Of a stretch of 64,000 nt of DNA, positions 9,022 through 17,665 are shown piece after piece. The stretch covers positions 124,001 to 188,000 of the forward strand of contig NZ_JAHUXH010000003.1 of assembly GCF_019219825.1 (NCBI RefSeq). Direction: 5' to 3'. Both the position numbers and the translations under genes were made by a program. Under the pieces are notes generated by a model. It made no database searches, was not told the origin of the DNA, and saw only the letters and a list, made by a program, of their open reading frames with translations. This DNA is from Streptomyces sp. TRM70350. Its GTDB lineage: Bacteria > Actinomycetota > Actinomycetes > Streptomycetales > Streptomycetaceae. Each line of letters starts with the position of its first letter. Within the stretch, counting starts at the first letter, position 1.

Positions 9022-9175
9022 AAGGTGTCTGCCGCGCTGGGTTTCCCCCGCGGCGACGACGTAAACATTACCAGGCTTTCGGGGACGGCTGATCACACCC
9101 GCGCGGTCTTGGGGCGGGACCGGGCTCGGGGGAGGATGAGGGAGACCACCAGCGGCGACTGCGGAAGGAAGCGGC

Positions 9176-10501
9176 GTGAGCGACACGGGCACGGCCGAAG
9201 GCGTCACCGGCGAGGACGAGGTCGTCGACCTCTGCCGCGAGCTGATCCAGATCGACACCAGCAACTACGGCGACCACTCGGGGCCGGGGGAGCGCAAGGC
9301 GGCCGAGTACGTCGCCGCCAAACTCGCCGAGGTGGGCCTCGACGCGCGGATCATCGAGTCCCACAAGGGCCGCGCCTCCACGGTGGCGCGGATCGAGGGC
9401 GAGGACCCGTCCCGGCCCGCGCTGCTCATCCACGGCCACCTCGACGTCGTACCGGCCAACGCGGCCGACTGGACCCACCACCCCTTCTCCGGCGAGGTCG
9501 CGGACGGGTGCGTGTGGGGCCGCGGGGCCGTCGACATGAAGGACATGGACGCGATGACCCTCGCGGTCGTCCGCGACCGGCTGCGCAGCGGACGCAGGCC
9601 GCCGCGCGACATCGTGCTCGCCTTCCTCGCGGACGAGGAGGCGGGTGGCGCCTGGGGCGCGCGATACCTGGTCGACAAGCACCCCGAGCTGTTCGAGGGC
9701 GTGACCGAGGGGATCGGCGAGGTCGGCGGGTTCTCCTTCACCGTCAACGAGCAGCTGCGGCTCTACCTCGTCGAGACCGCCCAGAAGGGCATGCACTGGA
9801 TGCGGCTCACCGTGGACGGCACGGCCGGTCACGGCTCGATGACCAACGAGGACAACGCGATCACCGAGCTGTGCGAGGCCGTGGGGCGACTCGGCCGGCA
9901 CAAGTGGCCGGTGCGGGTCACCAAGACCGTACGGTCCTTCCTCGACGAGCTCTCCGACGCGCTCGGCGTGGAACTCGACCCCGAGGACATGGACGAGACC
10001 CTCGCCAAGCTCGGCGGCATCGCCAAGATGATCGGCGCGACGCTGCGCAACTCGGCCGCGCCCACCATGCTCGGCGCCGGCTACAAGGTCAACGTCATCC
10101 CCGGCCAGGCCACCGCGCACGTCGACGGACGGTTCCTGCCCGGCCACGAGGAGGAGTTCCTCGCCGACCTCGACCGGCTGCTCGGCCCGCGTGTGCGGCG
10201 CGAGGACGTGCACGCCGACAAGGCGCTGGAGACCGACTTCGACGGCAAGCTCGTCGACGCCATGCAGAGCGCGCTCAGCGCCGAGGATCCGATCGCGCGG
10301 GCCGTGCCGTACATGCTCTCCGGCGGCACCGACGCCAAGTCCTTCGACGACCTCGGCATCCGCTGCTTCGGCTTCGCGCCGCTGAAGCTGCCGCCGGAGC
10401 TGGACTTCGCCGGGATGTTCCACGGCGTGGACGAGCGCGTGCCGGTGGACGGCCTGAAGTTCGGCGTGCGGGTGCTCGACCGGTTCATCGATGCGTCCTG
10501 A
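9176..10501 (+). CDS. M20-family metallopeptidase/dipeptidase
   Basis: A 441-residue cytosolic zinc hydrolase. It shows the M20 signatures LLIHGHLDVVPA (first zinc histidine, about 86-97), WGRGAVDMKDMDA (bridging aspartate) and FLADEEAGGAWGARYL (catalytic Glu-Glu). The dimerisation-domain histidine is in DGTAGHGSMTNEDNA, and a late zinc ligand lies in MFHGVDERVPVDGL. The family removes amino acids from di- and tripeptides or acyl-amino acids; the substrate here is unknown. GTG 9176 follows AAGGA at suitable spacing. It sits alone between a tRNA and the chaplins. Confidence 0.9.
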   Translation: MSDTGTAEGVTGEDEVVDLCRELIQIDTSNYGDHSGPGERKAAEYVAAKLAEVGLDARIIESHKGRASTVARIEGEDPSRPALLIHGHLDVVPANAADWTHHPFSGEVADGCVWGRGAVDMKDMDAMTLAVVRDRLRSGRRPPRDIVLAFLADEEAGGAWGARYLVDKHPELFEGVTEGIGEVGGFSFTVNEQLRLYLVETAQKGMHWMRLTVDGTAGHGSMTNEDNAITELCEAVGRLGRHKWPVRVTKTVRSFLDELSDALGVELDPEDMDETLAKLGGIAKMIGATLRNSAAPTMLGAGYKVNVIPGQATAHVDGRFLPGHEEEFLADLDRLLGPRVRREDVHADKALETDFDGKLVDAMQSALSAEDPIARAVPYMLSGGTDAKSFDDLGIRCFGFAPLKLPPELDFAGMFHGVDERVPVDGLKFGVRVLDRFIDAS

Positions 10502-10614
10502 ATTGACCCGGTGAAACGACACATCGGTAATCGCCCGTGTGTGCTGGGCTTGACCGGGGAGGGTGAACGCGCTCATAGGCTCGTAGCCCTATTAGTTCCT
10601 CCTCGTTACAGGTG

Positions 10615-10640
10615 ATGCGATCAGCTACTTGTGATCGCAT
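10615..10640 (+). promoter_or_regulatory. Stem-loop in the chpH leader
   Basis: Perfect inverted repeat ATGCGATCA (10615-10623) and TGATCGCAT (10632-10640) with an 8-nt loop. It ends 7 nt before the AAGGAGG ribosome-binding site of chpH. It could be a DNA operator or an RNA element controlling translation or stability. Confidence 0.6.
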
Positions 10641-10658
10641 TGCCAACAAGGAGGAATA

Positions 10659-10892
10659 ATGATCAAGAAGGTCGTCGCTGCTGCGGCTGCCACCGGTGGG
10701 CTGGTTCTCGCGGGCGCGGGCATGGCCGTCGCCGACGCCGGTGCCCAGGGCGCCGCCGTGGGTTCCCCGGGCGTCCTGTCCGGCAATGTTGTTCAGGCTC
10801 CCGTGCACGTCCCCGTGAACGTCTGCGGCAACACGATCTCGGTGATCGGGCTGCTGAACCCCGCCTTCGGCAACACCTGCATCAACAAGTGA
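10659..10892 (+). CDS. chpH: Short chaplin
   Basis: A 77-residue secreted amyloid-forming surfactant of aerial hyphae and spores. A signal peptide (about 1-26, MIKKVV with an Ala/Gly-rich core ending AVADA) precedes one chaplin domain: PGVLSGNVVQAPVHVPVNVCGN, then ISVIGLLNPAFGNTC. Its two cysteines form the usual disulphide. Length and lack of a sorting signal fit ChpE/ChpH. Adjacency to a long chaplin matches the chpH-chpC pair of S. coelicolor. An excellent AAGGAGG ribosome-binding site precedes ATG 10659. BldN dependence is known for chaplin genes, but I could not confirm a BldN promoter here. Confidence 0.95.
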   Translation: MIKKVVAAAAATGGLVLAGAGMAVADAGAQGAAVGSPGVLSGNVVQAPVHVPVNVCGNTISVIGLLNPAFGNTCINK

Positions 10893-10920
10893 CGCTGCCT
10901 TTCTGAGGTTCGTCCACGCC

Positions 10921-10966
10921 GTCGGTCCCGGAGCGCACGCCCTGCACTCCGGGACCGACCGGTCTT
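10921..10966 (+). terminator. Terminator after chpH
   Basis: A 13-bp stem (GTCGGTCCCGGAG at 10921-10933 with complement at 10947-10959), a 13-nt loop and a following CGGTCTTTT. It separates chpH from chpC transcription. Confidence 0.8.
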
Positions 10967-11005
10967 TTCACGTAGGTACAAGAGGGGGAAGGCAGGGATT
11001 CACCA

Positions 11006-11833
11006 ATGCGACAGGGCACCCGCAAGGGACTGATGACCGTGGCGGCGGCGACCGGCGTGATCGCCGCCGCGAGCGGCCACGCCCACGCCGACTCGGGCGC
11101 GAGCGGCTCCAGTTCGAACTCGCCGGGCGTGCTGTCCGGCAACACCGTGCAGGCGCCGGTGCATGTGCCGGTCAACGTCTGCGGCAACACCGTCAGCGTC
11201 GTCGGCGTCCTCAACCCGGCGATCGGCAACTCCTGCGCCAACGAGGGCGGGGGCAAGGGCTCGTCCGGCGGCTACGGCGAGGACGGCTCCGGTGGCCACG
11301 GCTCCTCCGGGGCGCACGCGGACGGGAAGGCCGACGGCTCGCCCGGCATCGGCTCCGGCAACCACGTCCAGGCGCCGGTGCACGTGCCGGTCAACGTCTG
11401 CGGCAACAGCGTCAACGTCGTCGGCGTCGGCAACGCGGCCAAGGGCAACGACTGCGTGAACGGCGGCGGCGCGGACGACGGTCAGACCACGCCGCCGGGG
11501 GGAGGTGGCGGTACGACCCCGCCGGGGAACCCGGGCGACCCGGGGAATCCGGGCAACCCGGGTAACCCGGGTAACCCGGGCAATCCCGAGGAGCCCAGCA
11601 CGCCGGGTGACGGCGGCAACGGCTCCGGCTCCGGTTCCGGTTCCGGGGACGACGGCGGCTCCGGCCGCGGGAACGACGACCGCCCCGGCGCCTCGTCCGT
11701 CACCCAGCTCGGCGACGACTCCCAGCTCGCCCAGACCGGCAGCGAGCTGCCGATGGGCGCGGCCGCGGCGCTGGGCGTGGGCACGCTGCTGGCGGGCGCC
11801 GTGCTGTACCGCAGGGCGCGCGCCTCGGCGTAG
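11006..11833 (+). CDS. chpC: Long chaplin with sortase signal
   Basis: A 275-residue wall-anchored chaplin. After a signal peptide (about 1-30) come two chaplin domains (about 35-77 and 112-150), each with VHVPVNVCGN and a second cysteine. A Gly/Pro/Asn linker follows, containing repeated GNP triplets and a Ser/Gly tract. The C-terminus is a sorting signal: LAQTGSE at about 240, a hydrophobic helix and a basic tail (YRRARASA). The LAxTG form is used by Streptomyces class E sortases. Together with ChpH it coats aerial hyphae. ATG 11006 is preceded by a G-rich stretch. Confidence 0.94.
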   Translation: MRQGTRKGLMTVAAATGVIAAASGHAHADSGASGSSSNSPGVLSGNTVQAPVHVPVNVCGNTVSVVGVLNPAIGNSCANEGGGKGSSGGYGEDGSGGHGSSGAHADGKADGSPGIGSGNHVQAPVHVPVNVCGNSVNVVGVGNAAKGNDCVNGGGADDGQTTPPGGGGGTTPPGNPGDPGNPGNPGNPGNPGNPEEPSTPGDGGNGSGSGSGSGDDGGSGRGNDDRPGASSVTQLGDDSQLAQTGSELPMGAAAALGVGTLLAGAVLYRRARASA

Positions 11834-11871
11834 CGCATCCGGCGGCAGCGCACCCGCCCACCGTCAGCGGA

Positions 11872-11910
11872 AACGGAGCGGGCCCCGCACCCGGCGGGGC
11901 CCGCTCCGTT
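11872..11910. terminator. Bidirectional terminator between chpC and DUF5703 gene
   Basis: Perfect 17-bp stem (arms 11872-11888 and 11894-11910) with a 5-nt loop, located between convergent genes. Confidence 0.85.
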
Positions 11911-11928
11911 CCGTTGCGCCGCCTCAGC

Positions 11929-12117
11929 TCACCACGTGGCCCTCACCTGGCGGATGATCCGCCGGCGCAGCCGCACCCTGCGGCTGCCGTCACGCAGCAG
12001 GCTCAGGCGGTGCAACTCCCAGTGTCCGTACTCTGCATGGTCTGTCAGCAGGCGTGTGGCGTCCTTGCGGGAGACCCCGCGCGGTACGTACACGTCGACA
12101 AATTCGTATTCCGGCAT
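11929..12117 (-). CDS. DUF5703-family small basic protein
   Basis: A 62-residue protein (MPEYEFVDVYVPRGVSRKDATRLL at its start) with an Arg-rich C-terminal half and Trp/Tyr near HAEYGHWELHRL. It is a short conserved actinomycete family of unknown function. No signal peptide or membrane segment is seen. It diverges from the acidic 234-residue protein gene with only 47 bp between starts, so their promoters must overlap. Confidence 0.75.
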   Translation of the reverse strand: MPEYEFVDVYVPRGVSRKDATRLLTDHAEYGHWELHRLSLLRDGSRRVRLRRRIIRQVRATW

Positions 12118-12164
12118 CGCATCTATTGTGCGGGCAACGGCCCAGTACGGATAGCGTCTGCCCT

Positions 12165-12869
12165 ATGTCTGATGCTGCGCAGCCCACCGCTGCCGAGGTA
12201 CGCGCCGCCGCCGAGGCGGTCAAGACCGCGCTCGACCGTCATCTCGCGGCGGTCGAACGCAGGTCGGGGGAGGACGACCCGGCCGTCTACGAGGCGTTCA
12301 ACCAGCTGGCCGCGGCCGCAGAGGTGTACGACGAACTGCTCTACGACCGTTATGACGAGGTCACGCCCTTCGAGATCCCCGGCGCGGAGGACACGCTGCC
12401 GCCGTACACCGGGCCCGAGGAACCGAACGCCCTGAGCGTGCTGATCCGCCGCGACTACGCGGTGGCGGAGCCACAGCGACTGCTGGCGCAGGCCCAGCGG
12501 ATCGAGGCGGCGGACGAGGACAGCACGGACGCGGAGGGCGCGAGCACGATCCACGGCGCGTTGGGCATCCTCTTCGGGGAGTTCGAACCGGACGAGATCG
12601 CCTCCCGGCACAAGGAGTTCGGCCTGGAGGAGGGCGACTCCACGCTGTGGGTCACGGCGGCGGAGGAACCGGCCGATCCCGGCGAATGGCTGGAGGCCCC
12701 GTTCGAGACGATCGACCCGCAGAGCGTGGTCTGCCGCTTCGACGTCAGCGCCGTCTTCGACGACGAGCCGGACGACCCGGACGACGAGGACGACCCCGAC
12801 GATCTGGAGGACGACCTGGACCTGGACGAGGACGAGGACCTGGAACCCCTGGACGCGGACCGCCGCTGA
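12165..12869 (+). CDS. Conserved acidic protein of unknown function
   Basis: A 234-residue cytosolic protein. The N-terminal half is helical and predicted to bundle. The middle has IHGALGILFGEFEPDEIASRHKEFGL and a WVTAAEEP segment. The last 40 residues are almost entirely Asp/Glu with prolines and end in DADRR. I recognise no enzymatic motif. A -10-like TAGCGT at 12152-12157 lies 7 nt before the ATG and there is no ribosome-binding site, so the mRNA is probably leaderless. A hairpin follows it (arms 12894-12900 and 12918-12924) before a TTTT. Confidence 0.8.
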   Translation: MSDAAQPTAAEVRAAAEAVKTALDRHLAAVERRSGEDDPAVYEAFNQLAAAAEVYDELLYDRYDEVTPFEIPGAEDTLPPYTGPEEPNALSVLIRRDYAVAEPQRLLAQAQRIEAADEDSTDAEGASTIHGALGILFGEFEPDEIASRHKEFGLEEGDSTLWVTAAEEPADPGEWLEAPFETIDPQSVVCRFDVSAVFDDEPDDPDDEDDPDDLEDDLDLDEDEDLEPLDADRR

Positions 12870-12964
12870 CCAGGCACGCGGTGAACGGCAGGTGGCGGCC
12901 ACGGGGCACCCCCCGGCGGCCGCCGCCTTTTGTCGGGTCCGGTTCCCGGATCACGGGGCCCGGC

Positions 12965-15274
12965 TCAGCCCTCCCTCGCCACCTGCGCCCCCAGCAGCAC
13001 CGGCAGGCGAGTCGTCCGCGGCTTCGCCGGGATCTCCGCGACCGCCTTCGGCAGGGCCTGTTCCACGCCGTGGACCACCGACAGGTGGCGTTCCGCGCGA
13101 CTGAACGCCGTGTACACCCACGGGCGGCTCAGGGCCTGCGCGGCGTCGCCGGGCAGGACCGTGACCACCGCGGGCCAGCGGGTGCCCACCGCCTGGTGTG
13201 CGGTCAGGGCCCAGCCGTGGCGGACGGAGTGCTCGACCCGCTCCTTCGGTACGACCACGGCGTCCCCGGCGCACGACAGGTGCAGGCCCTCGGCGTCGGC
13301 CCTGACCACGTGGCCGGGGAGCGTACGGCCCGGCGCGGGGGAGTAGGCGACGCGGTCCCCGGGGTCGAAGCCGCCGAAGCGTCCCGGGCCGGGGTTGAGC
13401 CGTTCCTTCAGCGCGGCGTTCAGCGCCCGCGTCCCCGCCGCGCCTCCGTGCCCCGGCGTGATGACCACCGTCTGCTCCGGGGGGACGCCGATGGCCCGCG
13501 GCACCGAGTCGGCGACGAGCTGCACGGTCCGGTGCACCGCCTCGCCCGCGTCGCGCACCGGCACGATCACGACCTCCTTGCCGGGTGCCTGGACCTGGAG
13601 CAGTTCGCCCACGCCGATCCCGGACACCAGCTCGCCCAGCGGGCCGGGATCCGGCCGCCGCGAGGCGATGCGGGGACACCTGCGCACCGCCAGCAGATCC
13701 GCGAAGACCCGCCCCGGTCCGACGGACCACAGCACCCCCGGATCCCCGGCCAGCACCAGCCGCGCCCCGTCCGGCAGCGACTCGACCAGCAGCGCCCCCG
13801 TCTCCACATCGAGCTGGGGCGCGTCGAGCACGACGAGCAGATCGAGGTCGAGCGCGCCATCGGCGTCCCGCCCCGGCCCCTCCGCCCCGGACAGCAGCCC
13901 GGCGACCGTCGTCACCCCGGCCTCCGGCCCGCCCACCAGCGCCGCGAACCGCCCCCGGCCGACAGGACTGTGCACGGCGGCCCACACCCGCAGCCCGAGC
14001 CCCCGTGCCGCCCGCACCAGCTCCGCAGCCTCGGCCCGGGACGCCTCCCCGCCGGTGTGCAGCACCAGCCCGTGCCCGGCGACCGCCCGGATCAGCTCGG
14101 CGGCCGTCCCTTGCGCGCCGCCCGCCGCCCGCTCCCACGCCTCGGCCGAACCGCCTTCCTTCGGCGCGGAGTTGATCAACCGGGCCAGACCGTCGGCCAG
14201 GCTCTCCTCGGCGAGCGCGTACCGCTCCAGCCCGACGAGGACCCGGACAGGACGCTCCTCACCCTCGTCACCCTCGCCGTCGCCGTCCTCCAGCCCGTCC
14301 TGGAAGGCCAGGGCATCGCCCTCGGCGAGCGCCCCCTGCACGGCCGCCTCCGGATCCGGCACCTCCCGCTGCGCCAGCGCGGCGGTCAGCGTCGGCATCT
14401 CCAGCGCGGTGTGCCCGGCGAGCGCCGCCTGCTCCAGCAGCCACACGGTGACCGCCCGCCCCCGCCGCTCGTCGTCGGGGCCGCACTCCGCCCCCAGCAG
14501 CGTCCGCGCGAACCCGTCCGCCTGCTCCGGCCGCACCCCACTGACCCGCAGCAACTGCCAGGGATCCGCCCGCAGCCGTTCCTGTGCGCCCTCACCCAGC
14601 ACCGTCGCGACCTGCGCGGCGAGCGCCTCTGGGGCACCGCCCTCGCTCAGCACCCGTCGCACGCCCTCGACGACCTCGGGCGCGGGCGCGCCCACCGCGA
14701 CCGGCACCACGGGCTGCGTCCGTCGTACCGGCTCCGGGGCCTGCCGCCGGGGTGGCGGCTCCTCGAACACGGTCGCGGGCGGCTTCTCCCCGCTCTCCAC
14801 CGCACGCACGGCCGCGAGCAGTTCGGCGGCCTTCCCGCTGAGCTTCGCACCGGCCTCGACGGGCCCCTGCCGCTCCGCCTTGCGCCGCTCGATCCGCTCC
14901 CGCTCCACCCGCTGAGCGGCCAACTCGGCCTCGGCCTCGGACAGCTCACGCGCTCCGGCGTCCGCGGCCTCGGCTCCGGGCTCGGACTGCTCGCCCCGCC
15001 CGGGGTCCGCAGCGGCATCCTCGGCCCCGACCGCCGCCTCAGACAGCTCACGCCCGCCGGTGCTCGCGGCTCCCGACAGCTCCCCACCCCCAGCGCTCGC
15101 GGCCTCCGACACGTCACCGCCCCCCGTGTCCGCAGCCGCCCCCGACACCTCACCGCCCCCGGTGCCCGCAGCCGCCCCCAACCCCTCACCGCCCCCCGTG
15201 TCCGCAGCCTCGGTCTCCGCGGCGTCCGGCTTCCTCGGCTCGGCGTCCCCGGTGGTCTCCGGCTCCGTGCTCAC
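12965..15274 (-). CDS. RecD2-like helicase-fold protein with degenerate ATP site
   Basis: A 769-residue protein. Residues about 1-125 are a low-complexity Ala/Glu/Gly region with short repeats such as TGGGEVSGAA. Next come a helix-hairpin-helix-like part (LRVSGVRPEQADGFARTLLG) and a UvrD/RecD-type helicase fold. Late motifs survive: VLAGDPGVLWSVGPGRVFADLL, SVRHGWALTAHQAVGTRWPAVV and SRPWVYTAFSRAERHLSVV. But the expected Walker A is LHTGGEASRAEA, with no GxGKT, and Walker B reads VVLDAPQLD without the usual DE. ATP hydrolysis is therefore doubtful. Its GTG start overlaps the preceding reductase stop by 4 nt, so the two are translationally coupled. Confidence 0.75.
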   Translation of the reverse strand: MSTEPETTGDAEPRKPDAAETEAADTGGGEGLGAAAGTGGGEVSGAAADTGGGDVSEAASAGGGELSGAASTGGRELSEAAVGAEDAAADPGRGEQSEPGAEAADAGARELSEAEAELAAQRVERERIERRKAERQGPVEAGAKLSGKAAELLAAVRAVESGEKPPATVFEEPPPRRQAPEPVRRTQPVVPVAVGAPAPEVVEGVRRVLSEGGAPEALAAQVATVLGEGAQERLRADPWQLLRVSGVRPEQADGFARTLLGAECGPDDERRGRAVTVWLLEQAALAGHTALEMPTLTAALAQREVPDPEAAVQGALAEGDALAFQDGLEDGDGEGDEGEERPVRVLVGLERYALAEESLADGLARLINSAPKEGGSAEAWERAAGGAQGTAAELIRAVAGHGLVLHTGGEASRAEAAELVRAARGLGLRVWAAVHSPVGRGRFAALVGGPEAGVTTVAGLLSGAEGPGRDADGALDLDLLVVLDAPQLDVETGALLVESLPDGARLVLAGDPGVLWSVGPGRVFADLLAVRRCPRIASRRPDPGPLGELVSGIGVGELLQVQAPGKEVVIVPVRDAGEAVHRTVQLVADSVPRAIGVPPEQTVVITPGHGGAAGTRALNAALKERLNPGPGRFGGFDPGDRVAYSPAPGRTLPGHVVRADAEGLHLSCAGDAVVVPKERVEHSVRHGWALTAHQAVGTRWPAVVTVLPGDAAQALSRPWVYTAFSRAERHLSVVHGVEQALPKAVAEIPAKPRTTRLPVLLGAQVAREG

Positions 15275-16257
15275 AGCGTGCTCCAGTCGTGATCGGGATA
15301 GCGGTGCACAGGCGCCGACACATCGTCGAGCGCCCGGCAGATCTCGTCAGGAAGACTAAGCGCCTCCACTGACAACGCCGCCGTGAGCTGCTGCGCCGTG
15401 CGCGCACCGACGATCGGCGCCGCCACGCCGGGCCGGTCCCGCACCCACGCGAGGGCCACCTGGAGCGGCGTGACCGCCAGCCCGTCCGCCGCCGTCGTCA
15501 CGGCGTCCACGATGCGGCTCGCGGTGTCGTCGAGGTACGGCTCGACGAAGGGCGCGAGATGCTCCGAGGCGCCCCGCGAGTCCGGCGGCAGGGCGTTGCC
15601 CCGGTACTTGCCGGTCAGCACGCCCCGGCCCAGCGGCGAGGACGGCAACAGCCCGATGCCCAGGTCCAGCGCGGCCGGCAGCACCTCCCGCTCGACGCCG
15701 CGCTGCAGCAGCGAGTACTCCATCTGCGCACTGGCCAGCCTCGTCCGCACCCCGGGCGCCGCCAGCTGCCAGGTCGCCGCCTTCGCCAGCTGCCAGCCGC
15801 AGAAGTTGGACACCCCCGCGTACCGCGCCCGCCCGCTGCTCACCGCCAGGTCCAGCGCCTGGAGCGTCTCCTCCAGCGGGGTGTCCGGGTCGAAGGCGTG
15901 GATGTGCCACAGGTCGACGTGGTCCGTGCCGAGCCGGGCGAGCGAGGCGTCGAGCGCGGCGAGCAGATGCCCCCGTGACCCGTCGAACCGACGGTCGGGG
16001 TCCGGCACGCTCCCGGCCTTCGTCGACAGCACCAAATCCCGTCGCGGCACGAGCCCTTCCATGAGCCGCCCGAGCAGGTACTCGGCCTCGCCGTCCCCGT
16101 AGACGTCCGCGGTGTCCACGAGGGTCCCGCCCGCTTCCCAGAACGTCTTCAGCAGGTCCGCGGCATCGTGCTCGTCGGTGTCCCGCCCCCAGGTCAGGGT
16201 GCCGAGTCCGATCCGGGACACACGCAGGCCGGTACGGCCGAGATGCCTCTGCTCCAT
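15271..16257 (-). CDS. Aldo/keto reductase
   Basis: A 328-residue NADPH-dependent oxidoreductase of the AKR TIM-barrel family. The catalytic tetrad can be placed: Asp in DTADVYGDGEAEYLLG, Tyr in the same segment, Lys in LVLSTKAGS and His in DLWHIHAFD. The cofactor-binding C-terminal part has LPSSPLGRGVLTGKYRG and PIVGARTAQQL. The substrate is unknown. ATG 16257 is used. The gene's TGA overlaps the GTG of the downstream RecD-like gene (GTGA at 15271-15274). Confidence 0.9.
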   Translation of the reverse strand: MEQRHLGRTGLRVSRIGLGTLTWGRDTDEHDAADLLKTFWEAGGTLVDTADVYGDGEAEYLLGRLMEGLVPRRDLVLSTKAGSVPDPDRRFDGSRGHLLAALDASLARLGTDHVDLWHIHAFDPDTPLEETLQALDLAVSSGRARYAGVSNFCGWQLAKAATWQLAAPGVRTRLASAQMEYSLLQRGVEREVLPAALDLGIGLLPSSPLGRGVLTGKYRGNALPPDSRGASEHLAPFVEPYLDDTASRIVDAVTTAADGLAVTPLQVALAWVRDRPGVAAPIVGARTAQQLTAALSVEALSLPDEICRALDDVSAPVHRYPDHDWSTL

Positions 16258-16358
16258 GTCCGCCGAGATTACTGGCCAGAACTGGTGCCGTGGGTTGCCT
16301 GTGGACAACCGATTTCCCTGATCCGGCCCCCACGCTAAGGTCGACGTCACAAGGCACG

Positions 16359-16372
16359 TTACTGATCAGTAA
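16359..16372 (+). promoter_or_regulatory. Palindromic operator-like site overlapping a ribosome-binding site
   Basis: The 14-bp perfect palindrome TTACTGATCAGTAA ends inside the purine-rich AAGGGGAAGG ribosome-binding site of the LLM oxidoreductase gene (ATG 16383). It looks like a TetR- or GntR-type operator, but no cognate regulator is adjacent. Confidence 0.5.
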
Positions 16373-16382
16373 GGGGAAGGCC

Positions 16383-17438
16383 ATGCAGCTCGGGATCAAC
16401 CTCGGCTACTGGGGCGCCGGAATGGACGCGGACAATCTCGCCGTGGCCCAGGAGGCCGACCGCCTCGGATACGCCGTCTGCTGGGCCGCCGAGGCGTACG
16501 GCTCCGACGCCGCCACCGTGCTCAGCTGGGTCGCCGCCCAGACGGAACGCATCGACGTCGGCTCGGCCATCTTCCAGATCCCGGCGCGCCAGCCCGCGAT
16601 GACCGCGATGACCGCCGCCACCCTGGACTCGCTGTCCGGCGGCCGGTTCCGCCTCGGCCTCGGCGTCTCCGGCCCGCAGGTCTCGGAGGGCTGGTACGGC
16701 GTCACGTTCGACAAGCCGCTGTCCCGCACGCGCGAGTACGTCGAGATCGTCCGCAAGGCCATGACCCGCGAACGGCTCACCTACGACGGCGAGCACTGGA
16801 CGCTTCCCCTCCCCGGTGGCCCCGGCAAGCCGATCAAGCTCACCGTCCACCCCCAGCGCGAGCACATCCCGCTGTACATCGCCGCGATCGGCCCCAAGAA
16901 CCTGGAGCAGACCGGCGAGATCGCCGACGGCGCCCTGCTGATCTTCCCGTCCGCCGACCACCTGGAGGACACCGCGATCAAGCACCTGCGCGCCGGGCGC
17001 GAGAAGTCCGGCAAGACCATGGACGGCTTCGACGTCTGCCCGACCCTGCCGCTGGCCGTCGGCGACGACAAGGACGTGACCGCCCTCGCCGACGCCTTCC
17101 GCCCCTACACCGCCCTGTACGTCGGCGGCATGGGCAGCCCCAAGCAGAACTTCTACAACCAGCTCGCCCGGCGCATGGGCTACGAGCAGCAGGCCGCCGA
17201 GATCCAGGACAAGTACCTCTCCGGCGACAAGCAGGGCGCCGCGGCCGCCGTACCGCACGAGCTGATCGACCAGACCACGCTGCTCGGCTCCGTGGACCGC
17301 ATCGCCGACCGGATGAAGGCCTACGCGGCGGCCGGGGTCACGACGCTGTCGCTGGCGCCCGCGGGGTTCACGCTGGACGAGCGGCTCGCCTCGCTGCGGG
17401 CGGGTTCCGAGGCGCTGGAGCGGGCCGGGCTCGCGTAA
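16383..17438 (+). CDS. LLM-class (F420-dependent type) oxidoreductase
   Basis: A 351-residue bacterial-luciferase-like TIM barrel. Family marks include the N-terminal QLGINLGYWG, a VGSAIFQIPARQPAMTAMTA strand-loop, LSGGRFRLGLGVSGPQVSEG (cofactor phosphate region) and PLYIAAIGPKNLEQTGEIADG. Streptomyces relatives use coenzyme F420 rather than FMN; cofactor and substrate here are inferred. It is monocistronic: a palindrome lies upstream and a strong hairpin follows. Confidence 0.88.
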   Translation: MQLGINLGYWGAGMDADNLAVAQEADRLGYAVCWAAEAYGSDAATVLSWVAAQTERIDVGSAIFQIPARQPAMTAMTAATLDSLSGGRFRLGLGVSGPQVSEGWYGVTFDKPLSRTREYVEIVRKAMTRERLTYDGEHWTLPLPGGPGKPIKLTVHPQREHIPLYIAAIGPKNLEQTGEIADGALLIFPSADHLEDTAIKHLRAGREKSGKTMDGFDVCPTLPLAVGDDKDVTALADAFRPYTALYVGGMGSPKQNFYNQLARRMGYEQQAAEIQDKYLSGDKQGAAAAVPHELIDQTTLLGSVDRIADRMKAYAAAGVTTLSLAPAGFTLDERLASLRAGSEALERAGLA

Positions 17439-17467
17439 CCCGTCGTAGCGCCGCCGCAGGAGTCTCT

Positions 17468-17510
17468 ACGGCCGTGGTGGGGGCTCGGGGGTCTTCCCCG
17501 CCACGGCCGT
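17468..17510 (+). terminator. Terminator after the LLM oxidoreductase
   Basis: A 15-bp stem with one G-T pair (arms 17468-17482 and 17496-17510) and a 13-nt loop. Confidence 0.75.
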
Positions 17511-17665
17511 CACCGGGAACAACGCGCCGACCCGCGCGCGGTTACGCTCCCGACGCGCCCCCGTCAGTCCACCTTTCGCGGAGTTGTCCGGCACGACTGT
17601 TGCCGTGGGCGGGGCGCGAGCATTTGACTCGTTCTTTGCGGAATTCTGCAGAGAGGTGCTCTCAG

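Noticed and set aside
10485..10808. Minus-strand frame covering the chpH promoter
   Set aside because: No family signature, and it overlaps the chpH leader and signal peptide on the opposite strand.
11480..11600. DNA repeat from GNP triplets
   Set aside because: It is the coding linker of the long chaplin, explained by protein sequence rather than by a mobile or regulatory repeat.
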